A DNA stretch of 64,000 nucleotides from Halomonas zincidurans B6 (lineage in GTDB: Bacteria > Pseudomonadota > Gammaproteobacteria > Pseudomonadales > Halomonadaceae), in the NCBI RefSeq assembly GCF_000731955.1, contig NZ_JNCK01000001.1, positions 3,100,001 to 3,164,000 of the forward strand, read 5' to 3'. Positions 36,208 to 44,915 of the stretch are shown piece after piece. The number at the start of each line of letters is the position of its first letter. The stretch's first letter is position 1. The notes beneath the pieces were generated by a model. The model was given only the letters and a program-made list of their open reading frames with translations, had not been told where the DNA came from and made no database searches. The position numbers were made by a program, and so were the translations under genes.

Positions 36208-37556
36208 GGCTCTTCGACGTTTCATGTGGATTTGGCCTGATCCAGCAGGCTCCCCACCGGGCTGCCAATCAGATAGATCATGGTGATGAAGTAGCCCTCG
36301 TTGCGGTACCCGCGAGCCCGTGATCGGGCGGCTTGAAACAAGCTGTTCATCCCTTCCAGTCGTGCATTGGTCAGCGCCGATAGCCAGCGCCGAATGACCC
36401 GGTCGGCATGCCGTTCCAGGGTGTTCAACGCCTTCCTGACCGGCGCCAACAGGGCCTTGTCCGCGATCGCCTCCCGGGCGAAATTAAGGAAGTGGGTGAT
36501 CCGCCAGCGGGCCCCGCGAGGGGTGGGCGCCTGCTGAATCCAGCGCAGCTTCTCCTTGATGATCCAGGCATCGGCCGTGGCGCTTTCGTCAGCCAGCAGT
36601 TCCTGCAAGGCGGTGATCTGGTGGGGCGTCAGGTTGTCGGATTCCGCGTTGCGCAGGACGGCCCAGCGCAGGTGCTTGGGGTGTGGCTGTTCGCGCCGCT
36701 CACGCTTTCTGACCTCATCCAGGGCGCGCGTGAAGGTCTGCACGATATGAAACCAGTCAACGGTGACCTCGGCGTTGGGTAACTGCGCTTCCACACCCTT
36801 GAGGAACGCCGGCGACATGTCGCAGACCACCTCCAGCACGTTGCCGGGATCGCCCTGATGCGCGGCCAGGAAGTCGCTGAAGGCCTCGACCGTGGCCTTG
36901 CCACGGCCCGGCACGGCGAAGAGCACGGGCTCGGTCTTGCGCTGCATGTCGAGGAACACGGTGACGTAACGATGGCCGCGCTTGGCCGCGGTTTCATCCA
37001 AGCCCACGGCCTTGACCTCGGATAAATCGAGTTGCTCGAGCATGCAACCGACATAGTGATGCACGATGCGCCACAGACGCTTGTCGGTGATCTCGATCAG
37101 GCGGGCGGCGGCCAGCACCGGCATCTCCCGGACCAGGGCCATGGCGGCCTGCTCGAACAGCAGGGTGAAGTCGCTCCCGGGACGCGCCCAGGGCACCTCG
37201 ACACGTTTGATGCCATGTTCGGGACACTTGGCGCGGGGCACCCGAGCATGCAGGTAACAGTGATGCTGAAAGAAGTTCAGATGGCGCCAGGTCCTGGTGG
37301 TGAAGTCATGCGCAGGACAGGCCTTGCCGCACTCAGGGCAGGGGTAAAGACTACCTCGCTCGGCTTCGACATGGAGGTCCAGACGGTGAGGTGACACGGC
37401 AGTATCCAGGTGCTGATCCTTGAGAGTCCAAGGTGCTTCAAGGCCCAGGCCAAGGGTCAGAATCTGCGTACTGTTCATGTCCTGCCTCCTGTCCATGTGG
37501 AGGTCATATCCTGGCCCAGTTCAAGGGACGAATTCCACACCCAACGACGAAGAGCC
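36208..37556 (-). mobile_element. complete ISL3-family insertion sequence
   Basis: A 1349-base element bounded by imperfect terminal inverted repeats of about 30 bases (left 36208-36237, beginning GGCTCTTCGACGTT; right 37527-37556, beginning on the reverse strand GGCTCTTCGTCGTT) with most positions matching. It contains one intact transposase gene and has perfect 8-bp flanking duplications. It should still be mobile, and the perfect duplications point to a recent insertion. Confidence 0.95.
36222..37478 (-). CDS. ISL3-family transposase
   Basis: A full-length transposase (418 residues from MNSTQIL; six residues more if the upstream Met is used). The N terminus has a zinc-finger pattern CPECGKACPAHD and a helix-turn-helix region. 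The DDE residues fit AVGLDETAAKRG, VVCDMSPAFLKGV and LEGMNSLFQAARSRARGY. The stop codon lies inside the left terminal repeat, as is common in compact IS. No frameshift or internal stop is seen. Confidence 0.95.
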   Translation of the reverse strand: MNSTQILTLGLGLEAPWTLKDQHLDTAVSPHRLDLHVEAERGSLYPCPECGKACPAHDFTTRTWRHLNFFQHHCYLHARVPRAKCPEHGIKRVEVPWARPGSDFTLLFEQAAMALVREMPVLAAARLIEITDKRLWRIVHHYVGCMLEQLDLSEVKAVGLDETAAKRGHRYVTVFLDMQRKTEPVLFAVPGRGKATVEAFSDFLAAHQGDPGNVLEVVCDMSPAFLKGVEAQLPNAEVTVDWFHIVQTFTRALDEVRKRERREQPHPKHLRWAVLRNAESDNLTPHQITALQELLADESATADAWIIKEKLRWIQQAPTPRGARWRITHFLNFAREAIADKALLAPVRKALNTLERHADRVIRRWLSALTNARLEGMNSLFQAARSRARGYRNEGYFITMIYLIGSPVGSLLDQAKST

Positions 37557-37564
37557 ACATTCAA
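37557..37564 (+). repeat. target site duplication, right copy
   Basis: ACATTCAA directly after the right IS end, identical to 36200-36207; together with the left copy it fixes the insertion point inside the binding-protein signal peptide. Confidence 0.95.
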
Positions 37565-38435
37565 GCAGGCTACACTGATTACCGCCATGGCCTTGGGACT
37601 GGGCATTTCGGCCTTGGCGCCCGCCCAGGAAACTGTCAGCGCCGTTACCGACCCGAGCTTCGTGCCGTTCGAAATGATGGACAAGGAAAGCGGCGAGATG
37701 GTCGGTTTCGACATGGACATCCTGCGCGAAGTGGCCAAGCGTGCCGGTTTCGACATCAACCTGCGCACCATGGATTTCAACGGCATCATCCCTGCCGTGC
37801 AGACCGGCAATGCCGACCTGGCCATCGCCGGCATCACCATCACCGATGAACGCGAGAAGATCGTCGACTTCAGCGATCCCTACTATGACTCGGGCCTGCG
37901 CATCCTGGTGGCCGCCAGCAACGACAAGGTCGACGAGCTGAGCGATCTGGAAGGCATGAGCATCGGCACCAAGATCGGCTCCACCAGCTACGACTATCTT
38001 CAGAAAAATCTCGGCGACAGTGCCGAAATCAAGCCCTACCCGGGCAGTGCCGACATGTACTTGGCGTTGATGGGGGGTAGCGTCGACGCGGTGTTCTATG
38101 ATGCACCCAACGTCGGCTACTTCGCCAAGACCCAGGGTGAAGGCAGGGCCAAGGTCGTCGGCCCACTCTACGAGGGCCAGCAGTACGGTATCGCCTTCAC
38201 CTCCGGCAGCCAGTGGCTGGAGCCCACCAACAAGGCGCTGGCTGCCATGAAGAAAGATGGCACCTACGACGAAATCTACACAAAGTGGTTCGGCGAGGCG
38301 CCCAACCAGGACAATACCGCCAAGTAACCACGCGCCGTTAGTCACGGGGCCGGGTGGCCGAAGCGCGCCCGGCCCCGCTTCGTTTCATGCCCAACAGGCG
38401 CTCCGTTGGCGGGGCGCCCATCCGGAGACCACGAC

Positions 38436-39107
38436 GTGGACGTCACTTTCCAGTTCGACTGGCAGGCGGCCATCGCCTCGATCCCTTATCTCCTCGAGGG
38501 GATCCCCTGGACGCTGCTGATCTCGTTCGGTGGCCTGGCCATCGGCTTCATCATCGGCATCGTCTTCGGCCTGCTACGCATCAATCCGATCCGCCTGCTG
38601 CGCTGGCCGGCGATCGCCTACATCGAAATCTTCCGCGGCACCCCGGTACTCGTCCAGGTGCTGTTCATCTTCTATGGCCTGCCACAGGTCATCGGCGGCC
38701 CGATCAATGCGCTCACCGCCGGCATCGCCGCCATCGCCCTCAATTCCGGTGCGTACATCTCGGAAATCGTCCGTGGCGGCGTGCAATCGATCGAGAAGGG
38801 TCAGCGCGAGGCCGGCCTGTCGCTGGGCTTGTCGCGCACCCAGGCATTTCGCTACATCATCTGGCCACAAGCCCTGCGACGCATGATTCCGGCACTCGGC
38901 AACCAGGGCATCGTCAGCATCAAGGACACCTCGCTGTTCTCGGTGATCGGCGTCGGCGAGCTTGTTCGCCAGGGTCAGATCTACATTGCCACCACTTTCA
39001 CTGCGCTGGAGGTCTACTTCATGGTCGCGCTGATGTATCTGGCGATCACTCTGAGCCTGTCATTCGCCCTGCGGCTGCTCGAGCGCCGCGGTCTGGTCGG
39101 CCAATAA
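38436..39107 (+). CDS. polar amino-acid ABC transporter permease (HisM/GlnP type)
   Basis: A 223-residue inner-membrane permease with about five helices and the HisM-type layout: GIPWTLLISFGGLAIG near the N terminus, YIEIFRGTPVLVQ near residue 65 and the ATPase-coupling EAA loop EAGLSLGLSRTQAFRYIIWPQALR near 130. GTG is chosen as start because GGAG lies eight bases ahead; the upstream TTG in frame is less likely. It is followed by the ATPase gene in the usual order. A single permease gene suggests a homodimer. Confidence 0.93.
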   Translation: MDVTFQFDWQAAIASIPYLLEGIPWTLLISFGGLAIGFIIGIVFGLLRINPIRLLRWPAIAYIEIFRGTPVLVQVLFIFYGLPQVIGGPINALTAGIAAIALNSGAYISEIVRGGVQSIEKGQREAGLSLGLSRTQAFRYIIWPQALRRMIPALGNQGIVSIKDTSLFSVIGVGELVRQGQIYIATTFTALEVYFMVALMYLAITLSLSFALRLLERRGLVGQ

Positions 39108-39117
39108 GGAACACGCC

Positions 39118-39897
39118 ATGAACGATTCACAGCGTCACGAGGCCCTCCACAAGGCGCCCATCGTCAAGATGGACAAGGTCAACAAGCATTTCGGTTCGCT
39201 GCACGTCATGCAGGACATCGATCTCGAGGTGGCCCCCGGCGAGGTGGTGGTGATCGTCGGTGCCAGCGGCTCCGGCAAGTCGACCCTGATTCGCTGCGTC
39301 AACGGTCTCGAGGAGTTCCAGAGCGGCGCCATCGAAGTCGACGGCAATCAGCTGTTGCCCTACGGCAAGAGCGGCAGGTCGCTACAGACCATTCGCACCG
39401 AAGTCGGCATGGTCTTCCAGCAGTTCAACCTGTTTCCGCATCTGTCGGTGCGCGACAACGTCACCCTGGCACCGCTCAAGGTACGTGGCTGGAATCGCCA
39501 GCATTCGACCGAGATCGCCGACCGGCTGCTCGAGCGGGTCGGCATCAGCGATCAGGCCGACAAGTATCCCAGCCAGCTCTCCGGCGGCCAGCAGCAGCGC
39601 GTCGCCCTGGCCCGGGCGCTGGCCATGGAACCGCGCTTGATGCTGTTCGACGAGCCGACCTCGGCGCTCGACCCGGAGATGATCGGTGAAGTGCTCGATG
39701 CCATGCGCGAGCTGGCCAACGAGGGTATGACGATGATGATCGTCACTCACGAGATGGGCTTCGCCCGGGAAGTCGCCGACCGGGTGATCTTCGTCCATGG
39801 CGGCCGCATCGTCGAGCAGGGCCCGCCGGACGAGATCTTCGACAACCCCCGCCACGAACGTACGCAATCCTTCCTCGCGCGAGTGCTCAAGCACTGA
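39118..39897 (+). CDS. polar amino-acid ABC transporter ATP-binding protein (GlnQ/HisP type)
   Basis: A 259-residue ATPase: Walker A GASGSGKSTL near 51, Q-loop VFQQFNLFPH, signature LSGGQQQRVALARAL near 155, Walker B LMLFDEPTSALDPE and the switch His in VTHEMGFA. The pattern FNLFPHLSV and LDPEMIGEVL is typical of glutamine/glutamate/histidine transporters. It energises import with the permease just upstream and the IS-interrupted binding protein. A strong terminator follows at 39988. Confidence 0.95.
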   Translation: MNDSQRHEALHKAPIVKMDKVNKHFGSLHVMQDIDLEVAPGEVVVIVGASGSGKSTLIRCVNGLEEFQSGAIEVDGNQLLPYGKSGRSLQTIRTEVGMVFQQFNLFPHLSVRDNVTLAPLKVRGWNRQHSTEIADRLLERVGISDQADKYPSQLSGGQQQRVALARALAMEPRLMLFDEPTSALDPEMIGEVLDAMRELANEGMTMMIVTHEMGFAREVADRVIFVHGGRIVEQGPPDEIFDNPRHERTQSFLARVLKH

Positions 39898-39987
39898 CCG
39901 TTCGACTTTGCCCAGGCAGGCAATGAGCAATCGTTCGCCTGCCTGGACGCAGCGACTCCCTCGATTTCCAGAATCCACCTCACCAAG

Positions 39988-40010
39988 AAGCCGCCCACAG
40001 CGGCTTTTTT
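39988..40010 (+). terminator. intrinsic terminator of the ABC transporter operon
   Basis: Stem AAGCCGC (39988-39994) and GCGGCTT (40000-40006), loop CCACA, then a run of T. Confidence 0.88.
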
Positions 40011-40484
40011 GGCTTGTGGATAAGATTTTCTGCCAGCCGCCTCGAATCGGGCCGCAAGCCGTATCGCAGGCGGTTTCCACACTTCGAGACAGGGCTGTTG
40101 ATCATTACCGGCAATGCCCCGGTACGTATCGGTGGATAAACGGGGTACAATCTCGGCTGTGGATATCCGGGCCATCCATCCACAGTCTCACGACAGCCTG
40201 TACCGTTCCGGTCGACTTGTTTTGCAATGCACCATCAACAATGCAAATTTTTGTTTTTGCTACTTTAAAAGTACTTTTCCACAAAAAATGTCCACACCAG
40301 TAGTAACAACCACAACAGAACTTCTTCTTTATATATCTACGTTGTTATTGATAGTCGTACGCTCAGCGCGTTGTGTCCAAGGCGGTGTGGAAAACCCCTG
40401 ACGGTTACCCACAGGGACGTTATACTGGCGCGCTTCATCACACTCGCCAGAACGTACGCGCACCGCGCAAGTCGAGGTAAAAAC
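40011..40484. other. candidate chromosomal replication origin (oriC) upstream of mnmG
   Basis: This non-coding region has one perfect DnaA box, TGTGGATAA (40015-40023), and five one-mismatch forms: GGTGGATAA (40131), TGTGGATAT (40158), TTTTCCACA (40275), TGTGGAAAA (40386) and TTACCCACA (40405); weaker ones lie at 40073, 40176 and 40288. A strongly AT-rich stretch (about 40220-40360) could be the unwinding element. The genes after it, mnmG-rsmG-parA-parB-atp, are the classical origin neighbours, and E. coli oriC lies beside mnmG (gidA). GATC sites are sparse, unlike E. coli. Function is inferred. Confidence 0.65.
40398..40426 (+). promoter_or_regulatory. predicted mnmG promoter containing a DnaA-box-like site
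   Basis: CTGACG (-35, four of six) at 40398-40403 and TATACT (-10, five of six) at 40421-40426, 17-bp spacing, about 58 bases ahead of the mnmG GTG. The one-mismatch DnaA box TTACCCACA (40405-40413) lies in the spacer, so DnaA binding could repress transcription here. Confidence 0.5.
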
Positions 40485-42404
40485 GTGGATTATCCCAACC
40501 GCTTCGATGTCATCGTCATCGGCGGTGGTCATGCGGGAACGGAAGCCGCATTGGCCGCTGCCCGCATGGGTTGCCAGACGCTGCTGCTGACGCACAACAT
40601 CGAGACGCTCGGACAGATGTCCTGCAATCCGGCCATCGGCGGCATCGGCAAGAGCCACCTGGTCAAGGAGATCGACGCCCTGGGCGGCGCGATGGGGCTG
40701 GCAACCGACCAGGCCGGTATCCAGTTCCGGGTACTCAATGCCCGCAAGGGACCGGCGGTGCGCGCCACGCGTGCCCAGGCCGACCGTGTTCGCTACAAGG
40801 CGTCGATTCGCGGCCTTCTGGAGAACCAGCCCAACCTGACGCTGTTCCAGCAGGGGGTGGATGACCTGATCGTCGACGGCGACACTGTCCGCGGCGCGGT
40901 GACCCAGACCGGAATCCGCTTTCTCGGTGAAACCGTGGTGCTGTGTACCGGCACCTTCCTCGGCGGCATCATCCACATCGGTCTGGATACCCATACCGGC
41001 GGCCGTGCCGGCGACCCGCCGGCCAATGCCCTGGCACAACGCCTGCGGGCACTGCCGTTTCGTGTCGATCGGCTCAAGACCGGCACACCGCCGCGCATCG
41101 ATGCCAAGAGCGTCGACTTCAGCGTCCTCGAGGAGCAGCCCGGCGACGCGCCTAGCCCGCTAATGTCCTACATGGGTTCGCACGCGATGCATCCGCGTCA
41201 GGTGAGTTGTCACATCGCCCATACCAACGCGCACACCCACGAGATCATCTTCGCCAACCTCGACCGCTCGCCGATGTATTCCGGCGTGATCGAGGGCGTC
41301 GGGCCGCGCTATTGCCCGTCGATCGAGGACAAGGTCCATCGCTTCGCCGACAAGGCGAGCCATCAGGTATTCATCGAACCCGAGGGACTGGAGACCAACG
41401 AGCTCTACCCCAACGGCATATCCACCTCGCTGCCGTTCGACGTGCAGCTCGAGGTGGTGCGCTCGATCAGGGGGCTGGAAAACGCCCATATCACCCGTCC
41501 GGGCTACGCCATCGAATACGATTTCTTCGATCCGCGCGATCTCCGGCATTCGCTGGAAACCAGATTTATCCATAACCTGTTTTTCGCCGGACAGATCAAC
41601 GGCACCACGGGTTACGAGGAGGCCGGCGCCCAGGGACTGCTGGCCGGCGTCAACGCCGCACTGCGCGTGCGCGGTGAAGCCAGCTGGTGTCCGCGCCGCG
41701 ACGAGGCCTACCTTGGCGTGCTGGTCGACGATCTGATCAGCATGGGCACCCAGGAGCCCTACCGCATGTTCACCTCCCGCGCCGAATACCGCTTGCTGTT
41801 GCGCGAGGACAACGCCGATCTGCGGCTTACCGAGACCGGACGTTCGCTGGGGCTGGTCGACGATGCCCGCTGGGCGGCGTTCAGCGCCAAGCGCGAGGCG
41901 ATCGTCGTCGAGCAGGCGCGGCTCAAGGCGACCTGGATTCAGCCGGGCTCGAGCGAAGCCGGGCAACTCGCCGCCAAGTTGCCCAAACCGCTTAATCGCG
42001 AGTACAACCTGCTCGAGCTGCTCAAGCGTCCGGAGCTGAACTACGCCGACCTCGTCACTCTCAAAGGCCAGCTCAACGGCGAGGACGTGACCGACGAGCG
42101 CGTCGCCGAACAGGTCCAGATCCAGGCCAAGTATCAAGGCTACATCGAGCGTCAGCAGGGCGAGATCGACAAGCTCAAGCGCCACGAGGCGACGCCGCTG
42201 CCGGCCGATCTCGATTACACCCGGGTCGAGGGGTTGTCCAACGAGATTCGCGACAAGCTCAATGCGGCTCGCCCGGAGACGCTGGCGCAGGCCGGGCGCA
42301 TCTCGGGAGTTACCCCGGCGGCGGTATCGCTCCTGCTGATCTACCTGAAGAAGCGCCGGCTGGTGGGTGACGCCCGCGGCGGCGATCGCGCGGTGAATGC
42401 ATGA
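40485..42404 (+). CDS. mnmG: tRNA uridine 5-carboxymethylaminomethyl modification enzyme MnmG (GidA)
   Basis: With MnmE, this FAD enzyme adds the carboxymethylaminomethyl group to U34 of certain tRNAs. FAD site VIVIGGGHAGTEAALAAARMG lies at the N terminus; MSCNPAIGGIGKSHLVKE and GQINGTTGYEEAGAQG are family signatures. The GTG start (MDYPNRFDVIV) matches the usual beginning and has a GAGG site; total 639 residues. The open frame extends upstream into the putative origin without homology. mnmE is not next to it here. Confidence 0.97.
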   Translation: MDYPNRFDVIVIGGGHAGTEAALAAARMGCQTLLLTHNIETLGQMSCNPAIGGIGKSHLVKEIDALGGAMGLATDQAGIQFRVLNARKGPAVRATRAQADRVRYKASIRGLLENQPNLTLFQQGVDDLIVDGDTVRGAVTQTGIRFLGETVVLCTGTFLGGIIHIGLDTHTGGRAGDPPANALAQRLRALPFRVDRLKTGTPPRIDAKSVDFSVLEEQPGDAPSPLMSYMGSHAMHPRQVSCHIAHTNAHTHEIIFANLDRSPMYSGVIEGVGPRYCPSIEDKVHRFADKASHQVFIEPEGLETNELYPNGISTSLPFDVQLEVVRSIRGLENAHITRPGYAIEYDFFDPRDLRHSLETRFIHNLFFAGQINGTTGYEEAGAQGLLAGVNAALRVRGEASWCPRRDEAYLGVLVDDLISMGTQEPYRMFTSRAEYRLLLREDNADLRLTETGRSLGLVDDARWAAFSAKREAIVVEQARLKATWIQPGSSEAGQLAAKLPKPLNREYNLLELLKRPELNYADLVTLKGQLNGEDVTDERVAEQVQIQAKYQGYIERQQGEIDKLKRHEATPLPADLDYTRVEGLSNEIRDKLNAARPETLAQAGRISGVTPAAVSLLLIYLKKRRLVGDARGGDRAVNA

Positions 42405-43027
42405 CACCGGGCTGCGAATGGCTGCTCGACAGCGGTCTCGACGAACTGCGCATCGGCGCCGACGGCCAGGCCCGCGAGCGGCTGCTGGCACTGCTGGCGT
42501 TATTGCACAAGTGGAACCGCGCCTATAACCTCACCGCAGTGCGCGACCCCGAGACCATGGTCACCCGGCATCTGCTCGACAGCGCCTCGGTGGCGGCGGC
42601 GGTGCGCGGCCCCCGGCTGCTGGATGTCGGCGCCGGGCCCGGATTGCCCGGGCTGGTGCTGGCGATTCTCGATCCGGCGCTCGCCGTGACGCTGCTCGAC
42701 AGCAACGGCAAGAAGGTGCGCTTCCAGCGTCAGGCGGTGCTCGAACTGGGGCTTGCCAACGTCGCGCCGGTACAGACCCGGGTCGAGGATTACACGGCCA
42801 CACCGTTCGACCAGATCATTTCGCGGGCCTTCGCCAGCCTGGCCGACTTCGTCGCCCTCAGCGACCGGCTGCTGGCCGTTGACGGCGAATGGCTGGCGAT
42901 GAAGGGGCCGGCCTGCGAGGATGAGGTCAGCCGGTTGCCGGCCTCGGTCGTGCTCGGCGAGCGCTGTCGCCTTAACGTGCCCGGCGATTCGGCCGTCCGC
43001 CACCTGCTGCACCTGCGTCGACGCTAG
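42401..43027 (+). CDS. rsmG: 16S rRNA (guanine527-N7)-methyltransferase RsmG (GidB)
   Basis: A 208-residue SAM-dependent enzyme that makes m7G527 in 16S rRNA; loss gives low-level streptomycin resistance in several bacteria. HKWNRAYNLTAVRDPETMVTRHLLDS is the typical N-terminal segment, LDVGAGPGLPGLVLA the SAM site (near 70) and FDQIISRAFASLADF the later motif. ATGA overlap with mnmG. Confidence 0.97.
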   Translation: MTPGCEWLLDSGLDELRIGADGQARERLLALLALLHKWNRAYNLTAVRDPETMVTRHLLDSASVAAAVRGPRLLDVGAGPGLPGLVLAILDPALAVTLLDSNGKKVRFQRQAVLELGLANVAPVQTRVEDYTATPFDQIISRAFASLADFVALSDRLLAVDGEWLAMKGPACEDEVSRLPASVVLGERCRLNVPGDSAVRHLLHLRRR

Positions 43028-43067
43028 CCGGCGACTTGGGGATCATCGTCGAGATAGGGAGTCACCC

Positions 43068-43835
43068 GTGACCAAGATCATCGCCTTGACCAACCAGAAG
43101 GGCGGCGTTGGCAAGACCACTACCGCGGTCAACCTGGCGGCCTGCCTGGCGGCGCTCGATCGCCGCGTGCTGCTGGTGGATCTCGATCCGCAGGGCCACG
43201 CCACCATGGGCAGCGGGGTCGACAAGCATGAACTGGACGGCAGCGTGCTCGACGTGTTGCTCGGCGAGAAGCGCGCCGCCGAGGTGATTCTCGACTGCCC
43301 CGAGGCCGGCTACGCGCTGTTGCCGGGCAATGCCGACCTGACCGCCGCCGAGGTCGATCTGCTCGACCGCGAGGGTCGCGAGCGTTGTCTGCACGAGGCG
43401 ATCAGCGGCGTGGCCAGCGAATACGACGTGGTGCTGATCGACTGCCCGCCGTCGCTCAACATGCTCACCGTCAATGGCCTGACCGCCGCCGATGGCGTGC
43501 TGATTCCGTTGCAGTGCGAGTTCTATGCCCTCGAGGGGCTCTCGGCGCTGCTCGATACCGTCGAGCAGATCCAGGCCAGCGTGAATCCCGCGCTGCAGGT
43601 ATTCGGCATCGTCCGCACCATGTACGACAACCGCAACAGCCTGACCCGCGACGTCACCAAGCAGTTGCGTGAATACTTCGGCGATACCCTGCTCAAGGCC
43701 GCCATTCCCCGCAACGTGCGGGTCGCCGAGGCGCCCAGTCATGGCCTGCCGGTGACCAAGTATGCGCGCTTCTCGCGTGGCAGCCAGGCCCACCGGGTAC
43801 TGGCCAAGGAACTCATCCGTCGCCTTTCGCTATGA
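43068..43835 (+). CDS. parA: chromosome-partitioning ATPase ParA (Soj)
   Basis: A 255-residue Walker-type ATPase that moves origin regions apart with ParB. The deviant Walker A is NQKGGVGKTTTAVNLAA at residue 9, Walker A' VDLDPQGHAT, and Walker B VVLIDCPPSLN near 120. GTG is taken as start (TKIIALTNQKGG matches the family; GGGAG site upstream). It is chromosomal rather than plasmid-type because it lies in the mnmG-rsmG-parAB-atp block. Confidence 0.96.
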   Translation: MTKIIALTNQKGGVGKTTTAVNLAACLAALDRRVLLVDLDPQGHATMGSGVDKHELDGSVLDVLLGEKRAAEVILDCPEAGYALLPGNADLTAAEVDLLDREGRERCLHEAISGVASEYDVVLIDCPPSLNMLTVNGLTAADGVLIPLQCEFYALEGLSALLDTVEQIQASVNPALQVFGIVRTMYDNRNSLTRDVTKQLREYFGDTLLKAAIPRNVRVAEAPSHGLPVTKYARFSRGSQAHRVLAKELIRRLSL

Positions 43836-43893
43836 CCTGTCGTCATCAATCGGCCAACCTTGCCGAGCCGGGCCAACAATCAAGGAGCGCCCC

Positions 43894-44808
43894 ATGACTC
43901 GTAAACGTGCCCTGGGCCGTGGCCTGGATGCCCTGATCGGGGCGAACGCCCGTCGCCGCGACCTGCTCGATACCGATGTGCAGATCGATGGGCCGCTGGA
44001 AAGCCGCGAGGAGCCACCGTCGGCAAACGGCGAAGAGCGGCTGGCGCGTCTGCCGCTGGGTCAGCTGAGTCGCGGCAAATATCAGCCGCGTCGCGAGATC
44101 CAGCCGGAAGCGCTCGAGGAGCTCACCGACTCGATCCGCAGCCAGGGCGTGATGCAGCCGATCGTGGTGCGCCCGATCGGCGAGGATCGCTACGAGATCA
44201 TCGCCGGCGAGCGACGCTGGCGGGCCGCCCAGCTTGCCGAGCTCGACACCATCCCGGCGGTGGTGCGCGAGGTCAGCGACCAGAGTGCGTTGGCGCTGGC
44301 GCTGATCGAGAACATCCAGCGCGAGAATCTCAACCCGGTCGAGGAAGCCATGGCGCTCAAGCGTCTGCTCGAGGAGTTCGAGCTGACCCAGCAGCAGGTC
44401 GCCGACGCGGTGGGCAAGTCCCGCGCCCAGGTCGCCAACCTGCTGCGGCTGCTCGCGCTCGATCCCGAGGTGCAGACGCTGCTCGAGCGCGGCGATCTCG
44501 ACATGGGACATGCCCGGGCGCTGCTGGTACTGCCCGCGGCGAAACAGCGCAAGGCCGCCCACGAGGTGGTCAACAACGATCTCACCGTGCGTCAGACCGA
44601 AGCGCTGGTGAAGAAGTACCAGGAGGGCAAGTCCGCGGAAAAACCGCCCGCCAGGCCCTCGACCGACGTGGCGCGGCTGGAGAGCAAGCTCGGCGATCTG
44701 CTCGGTGCGCCGGTGAAGATCCGCCACGGTCAGGGCGGCAAGGGCCGGGTAACCATTCACTACGCCAGTCTCGACGAGCTCGACGGCATCCTCGGGCACA
44801 TCCGCTGA
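43894..44808 (+). CDS. parB: chromosome-partitioning protein ParB (Spo0J)
   Basis: A 304-residue CTP-dependent DNA clamp that loads at parS sites near the origin. The N terminus KRALGRGLDALIGANA, box I QLSRGKYQPRREI, the CTPase motif IIAGERRWRAAQL near 105, LIENIQRENLNPVEEA and the helix-turn-helix LTQQQVADAVGKSRAQVANLLRL are clear. I found no parS consensus within this window. Confidence 0.96.
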   Translation: MTRKRALGRGLDALIGANARRRDLLDTDVQIDGPLESREEPPSANGEERLARLPLGQLSRGKYQPRREIQPEALEELTDSIRSQGVMQPIVVRPIGEDRYEIIAGERRWRAAQLAELDTIPAVVREVSDQSALALALIENIQRENLNPVEEAMALKRLLEEFELTQQQVADAVGKSRAQVANLLRLLALDPEVQTLLERGDLDMGHARALLVLPAAKQRKAAHEVVNNDLTVRQTEALVKKYQEGKSAEKPPARPSTDVARLESKLGDLLGAPVKIRHGQGGKGRVTIHYASLDELDGILGHIR

Positions 44809-44915
44809 ACCGGGACGACGGATTCTTAGTTAGCCTGTTAACAGGTTTTTCCCGACGATCCTCGCGCTTCGGTCGTAAGGTCGTCCAACTTCGCGTAAAT
44901 TAGCCGCAGACTCGG

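Larger units (their letters stand above)
36188..38327 (+). pseudogene. amino-acid ABC transporter substrate-binding protein, interrupted by an IS in its signal peptide
   Basis: Joining 36188-36207 to 37565-38327 (target duplication counted once) restores one frame: MKSNTFKQATLITAMALG and onward, with a normal signal peptide cleaved after APAQ, a GGGGA ribosome site and a full SBP_bac_3 domain (SFVPFEMMDKESGEMVGFDM, GITITDEREKIVDFSDPYY). The IS enters after 20 bases of coding sequence and separates the start from the rest. The remainder could start at ATG 37587, but then lacks the basic signal N terminus. Export is probably lost or poor, so the downstream permease and ATPase may lack their partner. 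Confidence 0.9.

Noticed and set aside
37410..38327. Long plus-strand frame starting inside the IS and continuing into the binding protein, as the native gene
   Set aside because: Its first 50 codons are IS end sequence; the duplication and restored frame show that the real start is at 36188.
40371..40484. N-terminal extension of MnmG into the origin region
   Set aside because: The extension has no similarity to the family and lies over the predicted promoter; GTG at 40485 matches the normal N terminus.
44834..44850. CCTGTTAACAGG plus TTTTT as a terminator after parB
   Set aside because: A perfect palindrome without loop leaves only a four-pair stem once a loop is allowed, too weak for an intrinsic terminator.
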